A stretch of DNA of 64,000 nucleotides from NCBI GenBank assembly GCA_035995025.1, contig DASYKY010000120.1, forward strand, positions 1 through 64,000. Direction: 5' to 3'. The translations under genes and the position numbers were made by a program. The DNA is from Actinophytocola sp035995025. Its GTDB lineage: Bacteria > Actinomycetota > Actinomycetes > Mycobacteriales > Pseudonocardiaceae. Below are positions 1 to 7,910 of the stretch, piece after piece. Position 1 is the first letter of the stretch. Each line of letters begins with the position of its first letter. The notes beneath the pieces were generated by a model, which was given only the letters and a program-made list of their open reading frames with translations, did not search any database and was not told the origin of the DNA.

Positions 1-19
1 TGGGGCGGGCGCGCCGCCG

Positions 20-56
20 GAATCACGTTCCGCAAGGTTTGTGAATCACGTTCCGC
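20..56. promoter_or_regulatory. Direct repeat upstream of secreted protein gene
   Basis: A perfect 14-base direct repeat (GAATCACGTTCCGC) lies at 20-33 and 43-56, 23 bp apart, which is about two helical turns, so two protein monomers could bind the same DNA face. It sits 55-90 bp upstream of the ATG at 111, where an activator or repressor site is expected. A related string occurs at 16681-16704 upstream of another exported protein. The binding factor is unknown. Confidence 0.4.
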
Positions 57-110
57 GAACCGACTTCCGGCGGATGGTGGCGTTCTTTGCGGCGCAGCAC
101 GCTTGTCTCC

Positions 111-902
111 ATGAACCGTTCCCTGCGCGCCACCTTCGTCCTGCTCCTGGCCGTGCTCGCCATGGTCGGGCTCTCGATCGGCGCCGCGCAGGCCGACGAC
201 GGGGACGGGGACGGGCTCGACGACGCGCTCGAGGACGCCGTCGCCGCCAACTTCTTCCCCTACGTGTGGTTCGACAGCGGCGAGGACTGCACCGCGCCCG
301 CCGCCGAGGGGCACCCGGGCACGGCCGTCGCGCGGGTGCGGCCGCATCCCGCCGACCCGGCCAAGATCGCGATCACCTACGTGGTCCTCTACGCCCGCGA
401 CTGCGGTGACTGGTGGGGCGGCGGGCACAACGGCGACACCGAGCCGTTCACGCTGACGCTCGCGCCGAACGATGCCTGCCAGTACGGGTTCGGCGCGTTC
501 TCGCTCAAGACGATCTCGCATGACGGCACCGCGTTCGAGCACGTCGACACCGCGATGCTCGGCAACGCCTGCGACTGGGGGAAGCTCGCCGGCGGCTCGC
601 CGCAGGTGGCGCGGGTGTACTCGGCGGAGAACAAGCACGGCAACTACGCGTCGACCGGGTCCTGTGAGGACGGTGCGCTCGGCAACGACCACTGCTCGGA
701 GTCGTTCCTGCGTGACTTCACGGTCACGAACGTGGGCGAGGACGCCGCGCGGCGTGTCGACGACCTGTCCGGACTGCAGTTCCCGGGCGAGTTCGCGTGG
801 ACCGACCAGGCGTTTTCCGGTGGGCTGGGTGCCGACGGCGGCGACGCGGGCACGGTGCGGAGCAAGTTCGTGAACGACGGTCTTCTCGCTCCCGCGTTCT
901 GA
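111..902 (+). CDS. Secreted Vps62-like protein with EF-hand-like loop
   Basis: The product is about 263 aa and exported. It starts MNRSLRAT, followed by a hydrophobic segment and an Ala-Gln-Ala cleavage region near residue 28, a typical Sec signal peptide. Mature residues begin with an acidic DGDGDGLDDALED loop resembling a dockerin/EF-hand calcium site. The rest has features of the Vps62/DUF946 family seen in secreted actinobacterial proteins: a FPYVWFDSGEDC segment, HNGDTEPFTL, and a later Tyr-Ser-x-x-x-x-HGNY stretch. Six cysteines suggest disulfides outside the cell. ATG 111 is preferred over the in-frame TTG at 87 because it puts the positive n-region directly at the N-terminus. It stands alone ahead of the regulator at 980. 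Function is unknown; the Vps62 resemblance is from remembered motifs only. Confidence 0.75.
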   Translation: MNRSLRATFVLLLAVLAMVGLSIGAAQADDGDGDGLDDALEDAVAANFFPYVWFDSGEDCTAPAAEGHPGTAVARVRPHPADPAKIAITYVVLYARDCGDWWGGGHNGDTEPFTLTLAPNDACQYGFGAFSLKTISHDGTAFEHVDTAMLGNACDWGKLAGGSPQVARVYSAENKHGNYASTGSCEDGALGNDHCSESFLRDFTVTNVGEDAARRVDDLSGLQFPGEFAWTDQAFSGGLGADGGDAGTVRSKFVNDGLLAPAF

Positions 903-979
903 TCTCGGCGTTTCGGACGATCCTCCTCACCGAGGCCGGTTTGTAGTATTCCGGCAGCGGTCTTGAGGAGGCGCGACGC

Positions 980-3379
980 GTGGGCGTGGTCGTGGGAGTC
1001 GACGGAGCCGGACGGACATTCCGTCTCCGGCGGCTCGCCGGCGCGTTCGGGGCGGCGGTCTGGTGGGCCGCGGGCGACCTGGACGCCGGGCTGGCGCGGG
1101 CGCGCGCGGACGGCGCGCTGGTCGTCGTCGACGACGCGCACCGGCTGCCGCCCGGGGCGCTGGCCACGCTCGCCGGCGCCGCCCGCGCCGGGGTGCCGAT
1201 GCTGATCGCCCGCCGGCCGACGATCGACAGTCCCGAGCTGGCCGCCCTCGACGAGGCCGCCGCGGCGGGCGGTGTGGAGCTGGCGGCGCCGCTGGACCGG
1301 GACGAGGTCGCCACGGTGGTCGCGACGGTCACCGGCAAGACGGTGTCCCCGGAGACGGCGGCCGCGGTGCACGAGGCGTCGGCCGGGCTGGCCGCGGTGG
1401 CCGCAGCGCTCGCCGACGCCGTGGCCGTGTCGCTCGGACTGCGGGCGACCGGCGGCGACCAGGCCGGGCCGCGGCTGAACGCCCCGCGAGCGGCCGCGCC
1501 GGCGGTCGCCGGGTCGCGCCCCGCGGCCGGGCGGGTGGCGGCCGTGCTCGAGGCGCCCGCGCCGGCGCTCGTCGCCCGGGTGCAGCGGCGGTTCGCGGTG
1601 CTGGGGCCCGACGTCGCCACCGTCGCGCGGGTCCTCGCCCTGCGGCTGGAGCTGGACGACGACGTGCTCGCCGCCGCGGCCGGGGTGGCGGGCGAGAAGC
1701 TCGCGGGGATGCTGCGGACGCTTGGCGACGAAGGGCTGCTGGTGCCCGGCGAGGAGCGGATGATCCCGGCCGTCGCGCTCGCCGTGCTCGGGGAGCTGTC
1801 CGCGGCCGAGCGCCGCCGGCTGCACGACGGGGTCGGCCGGGCGCTCGCCGCCGCCGGGGCCGACCCGGTGGCCACCGCGACGCAGCTGCGGGCGGCCCGG
1901 GTGCGCACGCCAGCGGTGGCGGCGGTGTACGTCCGTGCGGGCGAGGCCACCCGGTTCGCCGACCCGGCCGCCGCGCTCGCCTGGTTCGACGACGCCGACG
2001 AGGCGGGCGCCGGCCCCGACGACACCGCCGCCGGCCGCGCGGAGGCCGGGGCGCTGCTGGGCCTGCCGGTCGACGTCGACCCGCAGACCGCCGACCCGCG
2101 CCTGGCCCGGCTCGCCGGTGCGGCCGCCGCGCAGGACGGTCGCGCCGAGCGCGCCGCCGACACGCTGCTCGCCGCCGACCCGCCGCTCGCCGTGCCCGTG
2201 CTCGTGGGCGTCGGCCGCCTCGACCAGGCCGTCGCGGCCGCGAAGGGCGAGCGCTTCGCCGAGGCCGCGCTGGCCGCCGCCGCCGACCCGGACGCCGCCG
2301 TGCCGCTGCTGATCGAGGCCGCCGAGGCCGCCGAGCGCACCGCCCCGTCCGCCGTCCTGCCCGACACACCGCACGCCGTCGGCGCGATCGTCGCCGTCGC
2401 GGCCGGGGACCTGGCCGCCGCCGAGCACCTGCTCGAGCGCCCGGGGGTCGGCGGGCCGGCCGCCGCCACGCGCCACCGGCTGCTGCTGGCGTGGGCCCGG
2501 CTGCGGGCCGGCCGGTACGACAACGCGCTCGCCGAGCTGGCCAAGCCCGAAGGCGAGCTGCCCGGTCGCGAGCGGCTGCTGCGCGCCGCCATCGCCGCCG
2601 GGATCGCCCGCCGGCGCGGGGACATCGCCGGGCTGCGGGCCGTGTGGGGCGGGGTCGAGCCGGTGCTCGCCCGGCGGGTCGTGGACCTGTGGCAGCTCGA
2701 GGCCGCGGAGGAGCTGCTGGTCGCGGCGGCCCGGCTGCAGCAGCGCCGCCGCGTCGACCCCGTGCTCGCGCTGCTCGACAAGATCGTCGACGGGCTGGGC
2801 CGCCCGCCGGCGTGGACGGCCGCGCTCGGCTGGCTGCGCGTCCAGGTGGCCGTCGCCGCGAACGAGCCCGGCGAGGTGGCGCGGCAGGCCGGTGCGATGC
2901 CGGCCGGCGCCGGGCCGCGCGGCGAGGCGCAGCGGGCCGGCGCCGCGGTCTGGGCGGAGGTGCTCGCCGGCACCGAGGTGCCTGCCGACACCGTGCTCGC
3001 CGTGACCGACGGGCTCGCCGCCGTCCAGCTGCCCTGGGAGGCGTCGCGGCTCGCCGGGCAGGCGGCCATCCACACCCGTGACCCGATCGTCGCGCGCCGC
3101 CTGCTCGAGCGGGCCCGTGAACTGTCCGAAGCGGACTCGGTGGCCACGGACGCACAGCCGGCCGCGAAGGTCGGCCGGGCGGCGAGCCTGTCCGAGCGGG
3201 AGCTGGCCGTCGCGAAGCTGGTGCTCGCCGGCAGCACCCACCGCGAGATCGGCGCCCAGCTCTACATCGCCCCGAAGACCGTCGAGCACCACGTCGCGCG
3301 CATCCGCTCGAAGCTCGGCGCCGGCTCGCGTGCGGAGCTGCTCGCGGTGCTCCGGGAGATCGTCTCTGACCCTGGGTGA
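980..3379 (+). CDS. MalT/LuxR-family regulator, IniR-like
   Basis: A 799-aa single-chain transcription factor. The C-terminal ~65 residues (SLSERELAVAKLVLAG, then PKTVEHHVARIRSKLG) form a LuxR-type helix-turn-helix. The N-terminal ~150 residues are a STAND/MalT-like nucleotide-binding region with a degenerate Walker A (GVDGAGRT, Arg in place of the usual Lys) and a Walker B (ALVVVDDAHRLP). The long Ala/Arg-rich middle looks like TPR/helical repeats. The GTG start has GAGGAG 9 bases upstream. It directly precedes the iniB/iniA/iniC-like genes on the same strand. In mycobacteria a MalT-type regulator (IniR) sits beside iniBAC and activates it, so the same role is inferred here. The effector is unknown. 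The altered P-loop lysine means ATP hydrolysis cannot be assumed. Confidence 0.85.
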   Translation: MGVVVGVDGAGRTFRLRRLAGAFGAAVWWAAGDLDAGLARARADGALVVVDDAHRLPPGALATLAGAARAGVPMLIARRPTIDSPELAALDEAAAAGGVELAAPLDRDEVATVVATVTGKTVSPETAAAVHEASAGLAAVAAALADAVAVSLGLRATGGDQAGPRLNAPRAAAPAVAGSRPAAGRVAAVLEAPAPALVARVQRRFAVLGPDVATVARVLALRLELDDDVLAAAAGVAGEKLAGMLRTLGDEGLLVPGEERMIPAVALAVLGELSAAERRRLHDGVGRALAAAGADPVATATQLRAARVRTPAVAAVYVRAGEATRFADPAAALAWFDDADEAGAGPDDTAAGRAEAGALLGLPVDVDPQTADPRLARLAGAAAAQDGRAERAADTLLAADPPLAVPVLVGVGRLDQAVAAAKGERFAEAALAAAADPDAAVPLLIEAAEAAERTAPSAVLPDTPHAVGAIVAVAAGDLAAAEHLLERPGVGGPAAATRHRLLLAWARLRAGRYDNALAELAKPEGELPGRERLLRAAIAAGIARRRGDIAGLRAVWGGVEPVLARRVVDLWQLEAAEELLVAAARLQQRRRVDPVLALLDKIVDGLGRPPAWTAALGWLRVQVAVAANEPGEVARQAGAMPAGAGPRGEAQRAGAAVWAEVLAGTEVPADTVLAVTDGLAAVQLPWEASRLAGQAAIHTRDPIVARRLLERARELSEADSVATDAQPAAKVGRAASLSERELAVAKLVLAGSTHREIGAQLYIAPKTVEHHVARIRSKLGAGSRAELLAVLREIVSDPG

Positions 3380-3595
3380 CCGGCCGAGCGCCGGATGCTC
3401 CGTTCGGTCTCTACGCAGGGATTTCGGTGAGGTTTCTGTGTCCGTAGCGACACGTCTGAGGGCTAGCCTCCGATCTATCCCCTAGCGGCCCCCCAGCGTC
3501 ATGGGGGTCTCCCCGATGCCCGGACGCGGCCTCCACCCGCACTGTGGTGTCACGGCCGACAAAGGCGCGGGCCGCAGCCCGATCGAGGAGGAACA

Positions 3596-4468
3596 ATGCC
3601 CATCAACGTCACCGAGGTCCTGCAGGAGTTCATCCGCAACCTGCTGACCGACCGGAACTTCGCGGTCCAGTACGCGGAGGACCCCAACGGCATGCTCGCC
3701 GCACAGGGTGTGACGGACCACGATCTGTCTGCGGTGGACATGCCCGCGACGGTGCGGGCGGCCTGTGCCGACCCGTCGGTGTCGGCGGAGACCAGATCCC
3801 ACGTGCAGAGCAGCTACAGCGGGGGTGGCCCGGCCGGTCACTCCGGGGGCATCGAGCAGGTCGTCCAGCATCTCAACTACATCACGTACCAGACCTACGA
3901 GGGCGACGACTACATCACGAACCTGGTCGACAACAGCGTCGACATCAACGCGCCCGTGTTCGGTGACGTCGACATCAACAACGCCTCGGGCGACGGCAGC
4001 CAGATCATCGACGGCGACAACCTCGGTCAGGCCAACACCGGTGACGGCGCGGTGCTGGCCGGCGACGACGCGTCGGGCGTCAACACCGGCGTGAACACCG
4101 GCGTCAACGCGGGCGGCGACGCCGAGGACAACGTGGTGGGCGACGACAACCAGACCGCCAACGTCGACGGCAGTGCCGACGGCAGCGTGTTCAACTTCGG
4201 CGACGGCGACGTCAACAACACCTCGAACAACGACATCGAGGACTCGACCGTCGGCACCGGCAGCGGCGACGTCACCGACATCGACGTCGAGGACAACGAC
4301 ACCACCGACAGCCACGACACGGTGACCGCGGTCCAGGACAACGACACCACGGTGATCGAGGACAACGACACGGTCGAGGACAACGACATCACGTTGAACC
4401 AGGACAACGACACCGTCGAAGACAACGACACGGTCGAGAGCGGCGGCGACGCCGTCGCCGCGCAGTAG
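3596..4468 (+). CDS. IniB N-terminal domain protein with Asn/Asp repeats
   Basis: A 290-aa acidic protein. Residues 1-60 form the IniB-type N-terminal domain (VTEVLQEFIRNLLTDRNFA, later DPNGMLAAQGVTDHDLSAVD). The remainder is low complexity: a Gly/Asn/Asp-rich centre (residues ~110-210) and a C-terminal tandem array built on E/Q-D-N-D-T units (about ten copies). The start has GAGGAGGAAC just upstream of ATG 3596. It is the first structural gene of the operon that continues with two dynamin-like GTPases and an Hsp70. M. tuberculosis IniB is also a repetitive protein encoded first in iniBAC and induced by cell-wall drugs. A scaffold or cell-surface-associated role is inferred, not shown. There is no signal peptide. 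Confidence 0.8.
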   Translation: MPINVTEVLQEFIRNLLTDRNFAVQYAEDPNGMLAAQGVTDHDLSAVDMPATVRAACADPSVSAETRSHVQSSYSGGGPAGHSGGIEQVVQHLNYITYQTYEGDDYITNLVDNSVDINAPVFGDVDINNASGDGSQIIDGDNLGQANTGDGAVLAGDDASGVNTGVNTGVNAGGDAEDNVVGDDNQTANVDGSADGSVFNFGDGDVNNTSNNDIEDSTVGTGSGDVTDIDVEDNDTTDSHDTVTAVQDNDTTVIEDNDTVEDNDITLNQDNDTVEDNDTVESGGDAVAAQ

Positions 4469-4483
4469 GTACCCCTTCAGCGA

Positions 4484-4533
4484 AGCGGGCAGACCGGCCG
4501 GCGTGCCCCGGTACGCCGGCCGGACCGCCCGCT
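4484..4533 (+). terminator. Strong hairpin between iniB-like and iniA-like genes
   Basis: Two nested perfect stems are visible: 7 bp outside (4484-4490 with 4527-4533) and 11 bp inside (4494-4504 with 4513-4523), separated by a 3/3 internal loop and closed by an 8-base loop. No T tract follows. It may act as a partial terminator or 3' mRNA stabiliser, allowing more iniB-like product than downstream GTPases. It could equally block RNA decay. Confidence 0.6.
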
Positions 4534-4573
4534 GCCGCGTGTCCAGACCACTTACGTCCACACAGGAGCGATC

Positions 4574-6403
4574 ATGACGAAGTCGGCCACCGCCCCGGCC
4601 CCGGCGACGGCGCAGGCGCACGCGTCCCGCGCCACGGACGTCGTCGACCTGGGGCTGCGTGCCTGCGAGGCGTTCGACCGGCCGGACCTGGGGGCCCGGC
4701 TGGCCGAGGCCAAGCGGCGCCTCGCCGACCCGGTGATCAACGTCGTCATCGCGGGCGAGTTCAAGCAGGGCAAGAGCTCGCTGGTGAACGCGCTCGTGGG
4801 CGCGCCGATCTGCCCGGTCGACGACGACGCGGCGACCGCGGTGCCGACGTTCGTGCGGCACGGCGACGAGGCCTCCGCCGAGCTGATGTGGATCGGCGAG
4901 GACGCGCCCCGCGAGGGCATCGACCTGGCGGACCTGCGCAAGCACGTCGTCGAGGACGGCGCCGGGGTCGGCGACCCGGCCAGGGTCAGCGGCGTCGAGA
5001 TCCGGATTCCGCGCGCGATCCTCGCCGGCGGCCTCGTGCTCGTCGACACCCCCGGCATCGGCGGGCTTGGCTCCGCGCACTCGGCGGCCAGCCTCGCCGC
5101 GATCTCCCTCGCCGACGCGGTCCTGTTCGTGACCAGCGCCGCGCAGGAGCTGACGCGCAGCGAGATGGACTTCCTGCACCGCGCCCGAAAGATGTGCCAG
5201 ACCGTGGCCTGCGTGATCACCAAGACCGACTTCTACCCGTCGTGGCGGCGCATCCGCGACCTCGACGCCGGGCACCTCGCCGCGGCCGGCGTGGACATCC
5301 CGCTGCTCCCGGTGTCCTCCGCGCTGCGGGCCCGCGCGGTGAAGAACAGCGACACCGAGCTCAACACCGAGTCCGGCTTCCCCGCGCTCATCAAGATCAT
5401 CAAGGACCAGGTGGGCGGATCCGCGGAGAAGCGGCTCGCCACCGAGGCGGCCGCCGAGGTGGCGGCCCTGTGCGACCACATCGAGACGTCGTTCGCCGCC
5501 GAGCGCGCCGCGCTCGCCGACCCGGAGGCGGCCCAGCGGGTGGTCGACGAGCTGACCGCGGTCAAGGCGCACGTCGAGTCGCTGAAGACGGCCGCCGCCA
5601 AGTGGAGCCAGACCCTCAACGACGGCATCGGCGACCTCAGCTCCGACATCGACTTCGACCTGCGCTCGCGGATCCGCGAGGTCACCAAGGAGGCCGACGC
5701 GGCCATCGAGGCGGGCGACCCGGCCGACACGTGGGCGGAGATCGGCCCGTGGCTGCAGTCGCGGACCGCCGCCGAGCTGCTCGCGAACTACGAGTACCTG
5801 CGTGACCGGGCCACCGAGCTGAGCGAGCGGGTCGGCGAGCACTTCCGCGAGGCGTCCGGCTCGATGTACCGGCAGTTCGACGTGCACGACCCGACGCCGC
5901 TGGCCGAGGTCGGCGGGTTCGGCGACAGCCTGGACCTGAAGAAGATGCGCGCGGTCAAGCAGGCGCTGGTGGCGCTGAAGAGCGCGTACGGCGGCGCGAT
6001 GATGTTCACCGTCATCGGCAGCATGGTCGGGATCATGCTCGGCCCGATCGGCATCGGCATCGGGCTCGTGCTCGGCCACCGCGGCCTGCGCGAGGAGAAG
6101 AAGCGCCAGATCGCCAAGCGGCGCAGCGAAGCCAAGAACGAGATGCGCAAGTACTGCGACAAGATCACGTTCGTCGCGGCCAAGGACTCGAAGGACACGC
6201 TGCGCCGGGTCCAGCGCGAGCTGCGCGACCACTACAACACGCTCGCCGAGGAGCTGACCAAGTCCAACGCCAAGGCACTGGTCGCGGCGACCGAGGCGGC
6301 GAAGAAGACCCAGGCGGAACGGGAGAAGCGGCTCAAGGACGTCGACGCCGAGCTGGCCCGCATCGGCCAGCTGCGCGACATGGCGCAGGCGGTGGCGAGG
6401 TGA
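4574..6403 (+). CDS. Dynamin-family GTPase, IniA-like
   Basis: A 609-aa bacterial dynamin-like protein. G1 is GEFKQGKSS near residues 57-65, G3 is DTPGIGG near 158, and G4 is TKTD near 216. The central and C-terminal regions are helical and charged (stalk-like). They contain a hydrophobic segment around residues 475-500 (TVIGSMVGIMLGPIGIGIGLVLG) that fits the membrane-inserting paddle of mycobacterial IniA. The length is close to M. tuberculosis IniA (about 640 aa). The ATG has AGGAG upstream. The stop overlaps the next GTPase gene by a GTGA junction, so the two are translationally coupled and probably act as a hetero-oligomer. The likely role is membrane remodelling or repair under envelope stress. 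Confidence 0.88.
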   Translation: MTKSATAPAPATAQAHASRATDVVDLGLRACEAFDRPDLGARLAEAKRRLADPVINVVIAGEFKQGKSSLVNALVGAPICPVDDDAATAVPTFVRHGDEASAELMWIGEDAPREGIDLADLRKHVVEDGAGVGDPARVSGVEIRIPRAILAGGLVLVDTPGIGGLGSAHSAASLAAISLADAVLFVTSAAQELTRSEMDFLHRARKMCQTVACVITKTDFYPSWRRIRDLDAGHLAAAGVDIPLLPVSSALRARAVKNSDTELNTESGFPALIKIIKDQVGGSAEKRLATEAAAEVAALCDHIETSFAAERAALADPEAAQRVVDELTAVKAHVESLKTAAAKWSQTLNDGIGDLSSDIDFDLRSRIREVTKEADAAIEAGDPADTWAEIGPWLQSRTAAELLANYEYLRDRATELSERVGEHFREASGSMYRQFDVHDPTPLAEVGGFGDSLDLKKMRAVKQALVALKSAYGGAMMFTVIGSMVGIMLGPIGIGIGLVLGHRGLREEKKRQIAKRRSEAKNEMRKYCDKITFVAAKDSKDTLRRVQRELRDHYNTLAEELTKSNAKALVAATEAAKKTQAEREKRLKDVDAELARIGQLRDMAQAVAR

Positions 6404-7881
6404 CGAGTCTTGTGGACCGGACCCGGGCGGTGCTCGCGCACGCGCTCGAGGTCTACCGCGGCACCCCGTACGCGGCGCGGCTGGCCGGGCTGCACGCCCG
6501 GCTGGACCAGCCGCTGCGGGTGGCGGTCGCCGGCCGGATCAAGGCGGGCAAGTCCACGCTTCTCAACGCGCTCGTCGGGGAGCGGCTCGCGCCGACCGAC
6601 GCGGGCGAGTGCACCCGCATCGTCACGTGGTACCAGGACGGGCACACCTACCAGGTGCGCGCCCGGCTCGACGGGCAGGCGCCGCGGCAGCTGCGGTTCA
6701 CCCGCGAGGACGGCCAGCTCGACATCGACCTCGGCGGGCTCGCGGCCGACGAGGTGCGCGAGCTCGTGGTGACCTGGCCCGCGCAGGCGCTGCGCGCGGT
6801 GACGCTCGTGGACACGCCCGGGATCGGCTCGCTGACCGAGTCCGCGTCGCGGCGCACCTGGGACCTGCTGGTGCCGGACGAGGAGGAGACACCCGCCGAC
6901 GCGGTCGTCTACCTCATGCGCCACCTGCACGCGGGCGACGTGGAGTTCCTGCGCGCGTTCCATGACTCCGAGGTGTCCCGGCCGAGCCCGGTGAACGCGA
7001 TCGGCGTGCTGTCGCGCGCGGACGAGATCGCGGTCGGCCGGCTCGACTCGATGGCGTCGGCGCGGCGGGTGGCGTCGCGGCTCGGCGCGGACCCGAACGT
7101 GCGGCGGCTCGTGCAGTCGGTGATCCCGGTGGCCGGGCTGCTCGCGGAGACCGCGGTGACGCTCACCGAGGAGGAGGTCGCCCGGCTGCGCACGATCGCC
7201 GACCTCGAGGTGCGCGACGCGGAGGAGCTGCTGCTCTCCGCCGACCGGTTCGTCGCGACCCGCCCGGAGCTGGGCCTCACCGAGACCGACCGCACCGCGC
7301 TGCTCGACCGGTTCGGGCTGTTCGGCGTGCGGCTGGCGAGCACGATGCTGCGCCGCAAGGCCGCCGGCACCGCCACCGAGCTGGCCCGCGAGCTCGCCGA
7401 GCGCAGCGGGCTGAACGACCTGCAGGAGCTGCTGTCCTCGCTGTTCTTCGAGCGCCGTGACGTGCTGAAGTGCCGCTCGGCGCTGCTCGCGGTGGCCGAC
7501 GTGGTCCGCTCGCTGACGCTGCCCGGCTCCGACCTGCTGACCGCGGAGGTCGAGGCGGTCGTCGCGTCCGCGCACCCGTTCAACGAGCTGCGGGTGCTGT
7601 CCGGCCTGCGCTCGGGGTGGGTGTCCGGGAAGGACGAGGTCGTCGCCGACCTGGAGCGGGTGATCGGCGGCGCGGGCGGCGCGGCCCACCAGCGGCTGCG
7701 GCTGCCCGCCGACGCACCCGCCCCCGACCTCACCGCAGCGGCGAACGACGCGCTGTCGCGCTGGCAGCGCCGCGCGGAGAACCCCCTCACCAGCTACGAG
7801 CTCGTGGTCGCCGCCCGGGTGGCCGTTCGTTCGTGCGAAGGCATGCTGGCCGACCTTTCCGTTCCACTCTCCCGTCACTGA
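6400..7881 (+). CDS. Dynamin-family GTPase, IniC-like
   Basis: A 493-aa dynamin-like GTPase, the same length as M. tuberculosis IniC from memory. G1 is GRIKAGKST near residues 46-54, G3 is DTPGIGS near 143, and the G4 position reads SRAD instead of the canonical TKxD. The protein has no obvious long membrane segment, unlike its partner at 4574. That suggests division of labour between a membrane-inserting and a soluble dynamin. The GTG start lies within the stop of the upstream gene (GTGA). Thirty bases downstream begins the Hsp70 gene, so all three are likely one transcript. Confidence 0.85.
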   Translation: MTSLVDRTRAVLAHALEVYRGTPYAARLAGLHARLDQPLRVAVAGRIKAGKSTLLNALVGERLAPTDAGECTRIVTWYQDGHTYQVRARLDGQAPRQLRFTREDGQLDIDLGGLAADEVRELVVTWPAQALRAVTLVDTPGIGSLTESASRRTWDLLVPDEEETPADAVVYLMRHLHAGDVEFLRAFHDSEVSRPSPVNAIGVLSRADEIAVGRLDSMASARRVASRLGADPNVRRLVQSVIPVAGLLAETAVTLTEEEVARLRTIADLEVRDAEELLLSADRFVATRPELGLTETDRTALLDRFGLFGVRLASTMLRRKAAGTATELARELAERSGLNDLQELLSSLFFERRDVLKCRSALLAVADVVRSLTLPGSDLLTAEVEAVVASAHPFNELRVLSGLRSGWVSGKDEVVADLERVIGGAGGAAHQRLRLPADAPAPDLTAAANDALSRWQRRAENPLTSYELVVAARVAVRSCEGMLADLSVPLSRH

Positions 7882-7910
7882 GTCCCATTGAGTCCCATCG
7901 GAGCATCGAC

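Noticed and set aside
644..3292. Long minus-strand open frame (882 codons) opposite the IniR-like gene
   Set aside because: It is a GC-driven shadow: composition is Arg/Gly/His-rich without domains, and the plus-strand frame has clear LuxR motifs and a ribosome site.
3482..6232. 916-codon minus-strand open frame over iniB/iniA-like genes
   Set aside because: Val/Asp/Gly/Arg repetitive translation mirrors the repeats on the plus strand; no domain and no start signal.
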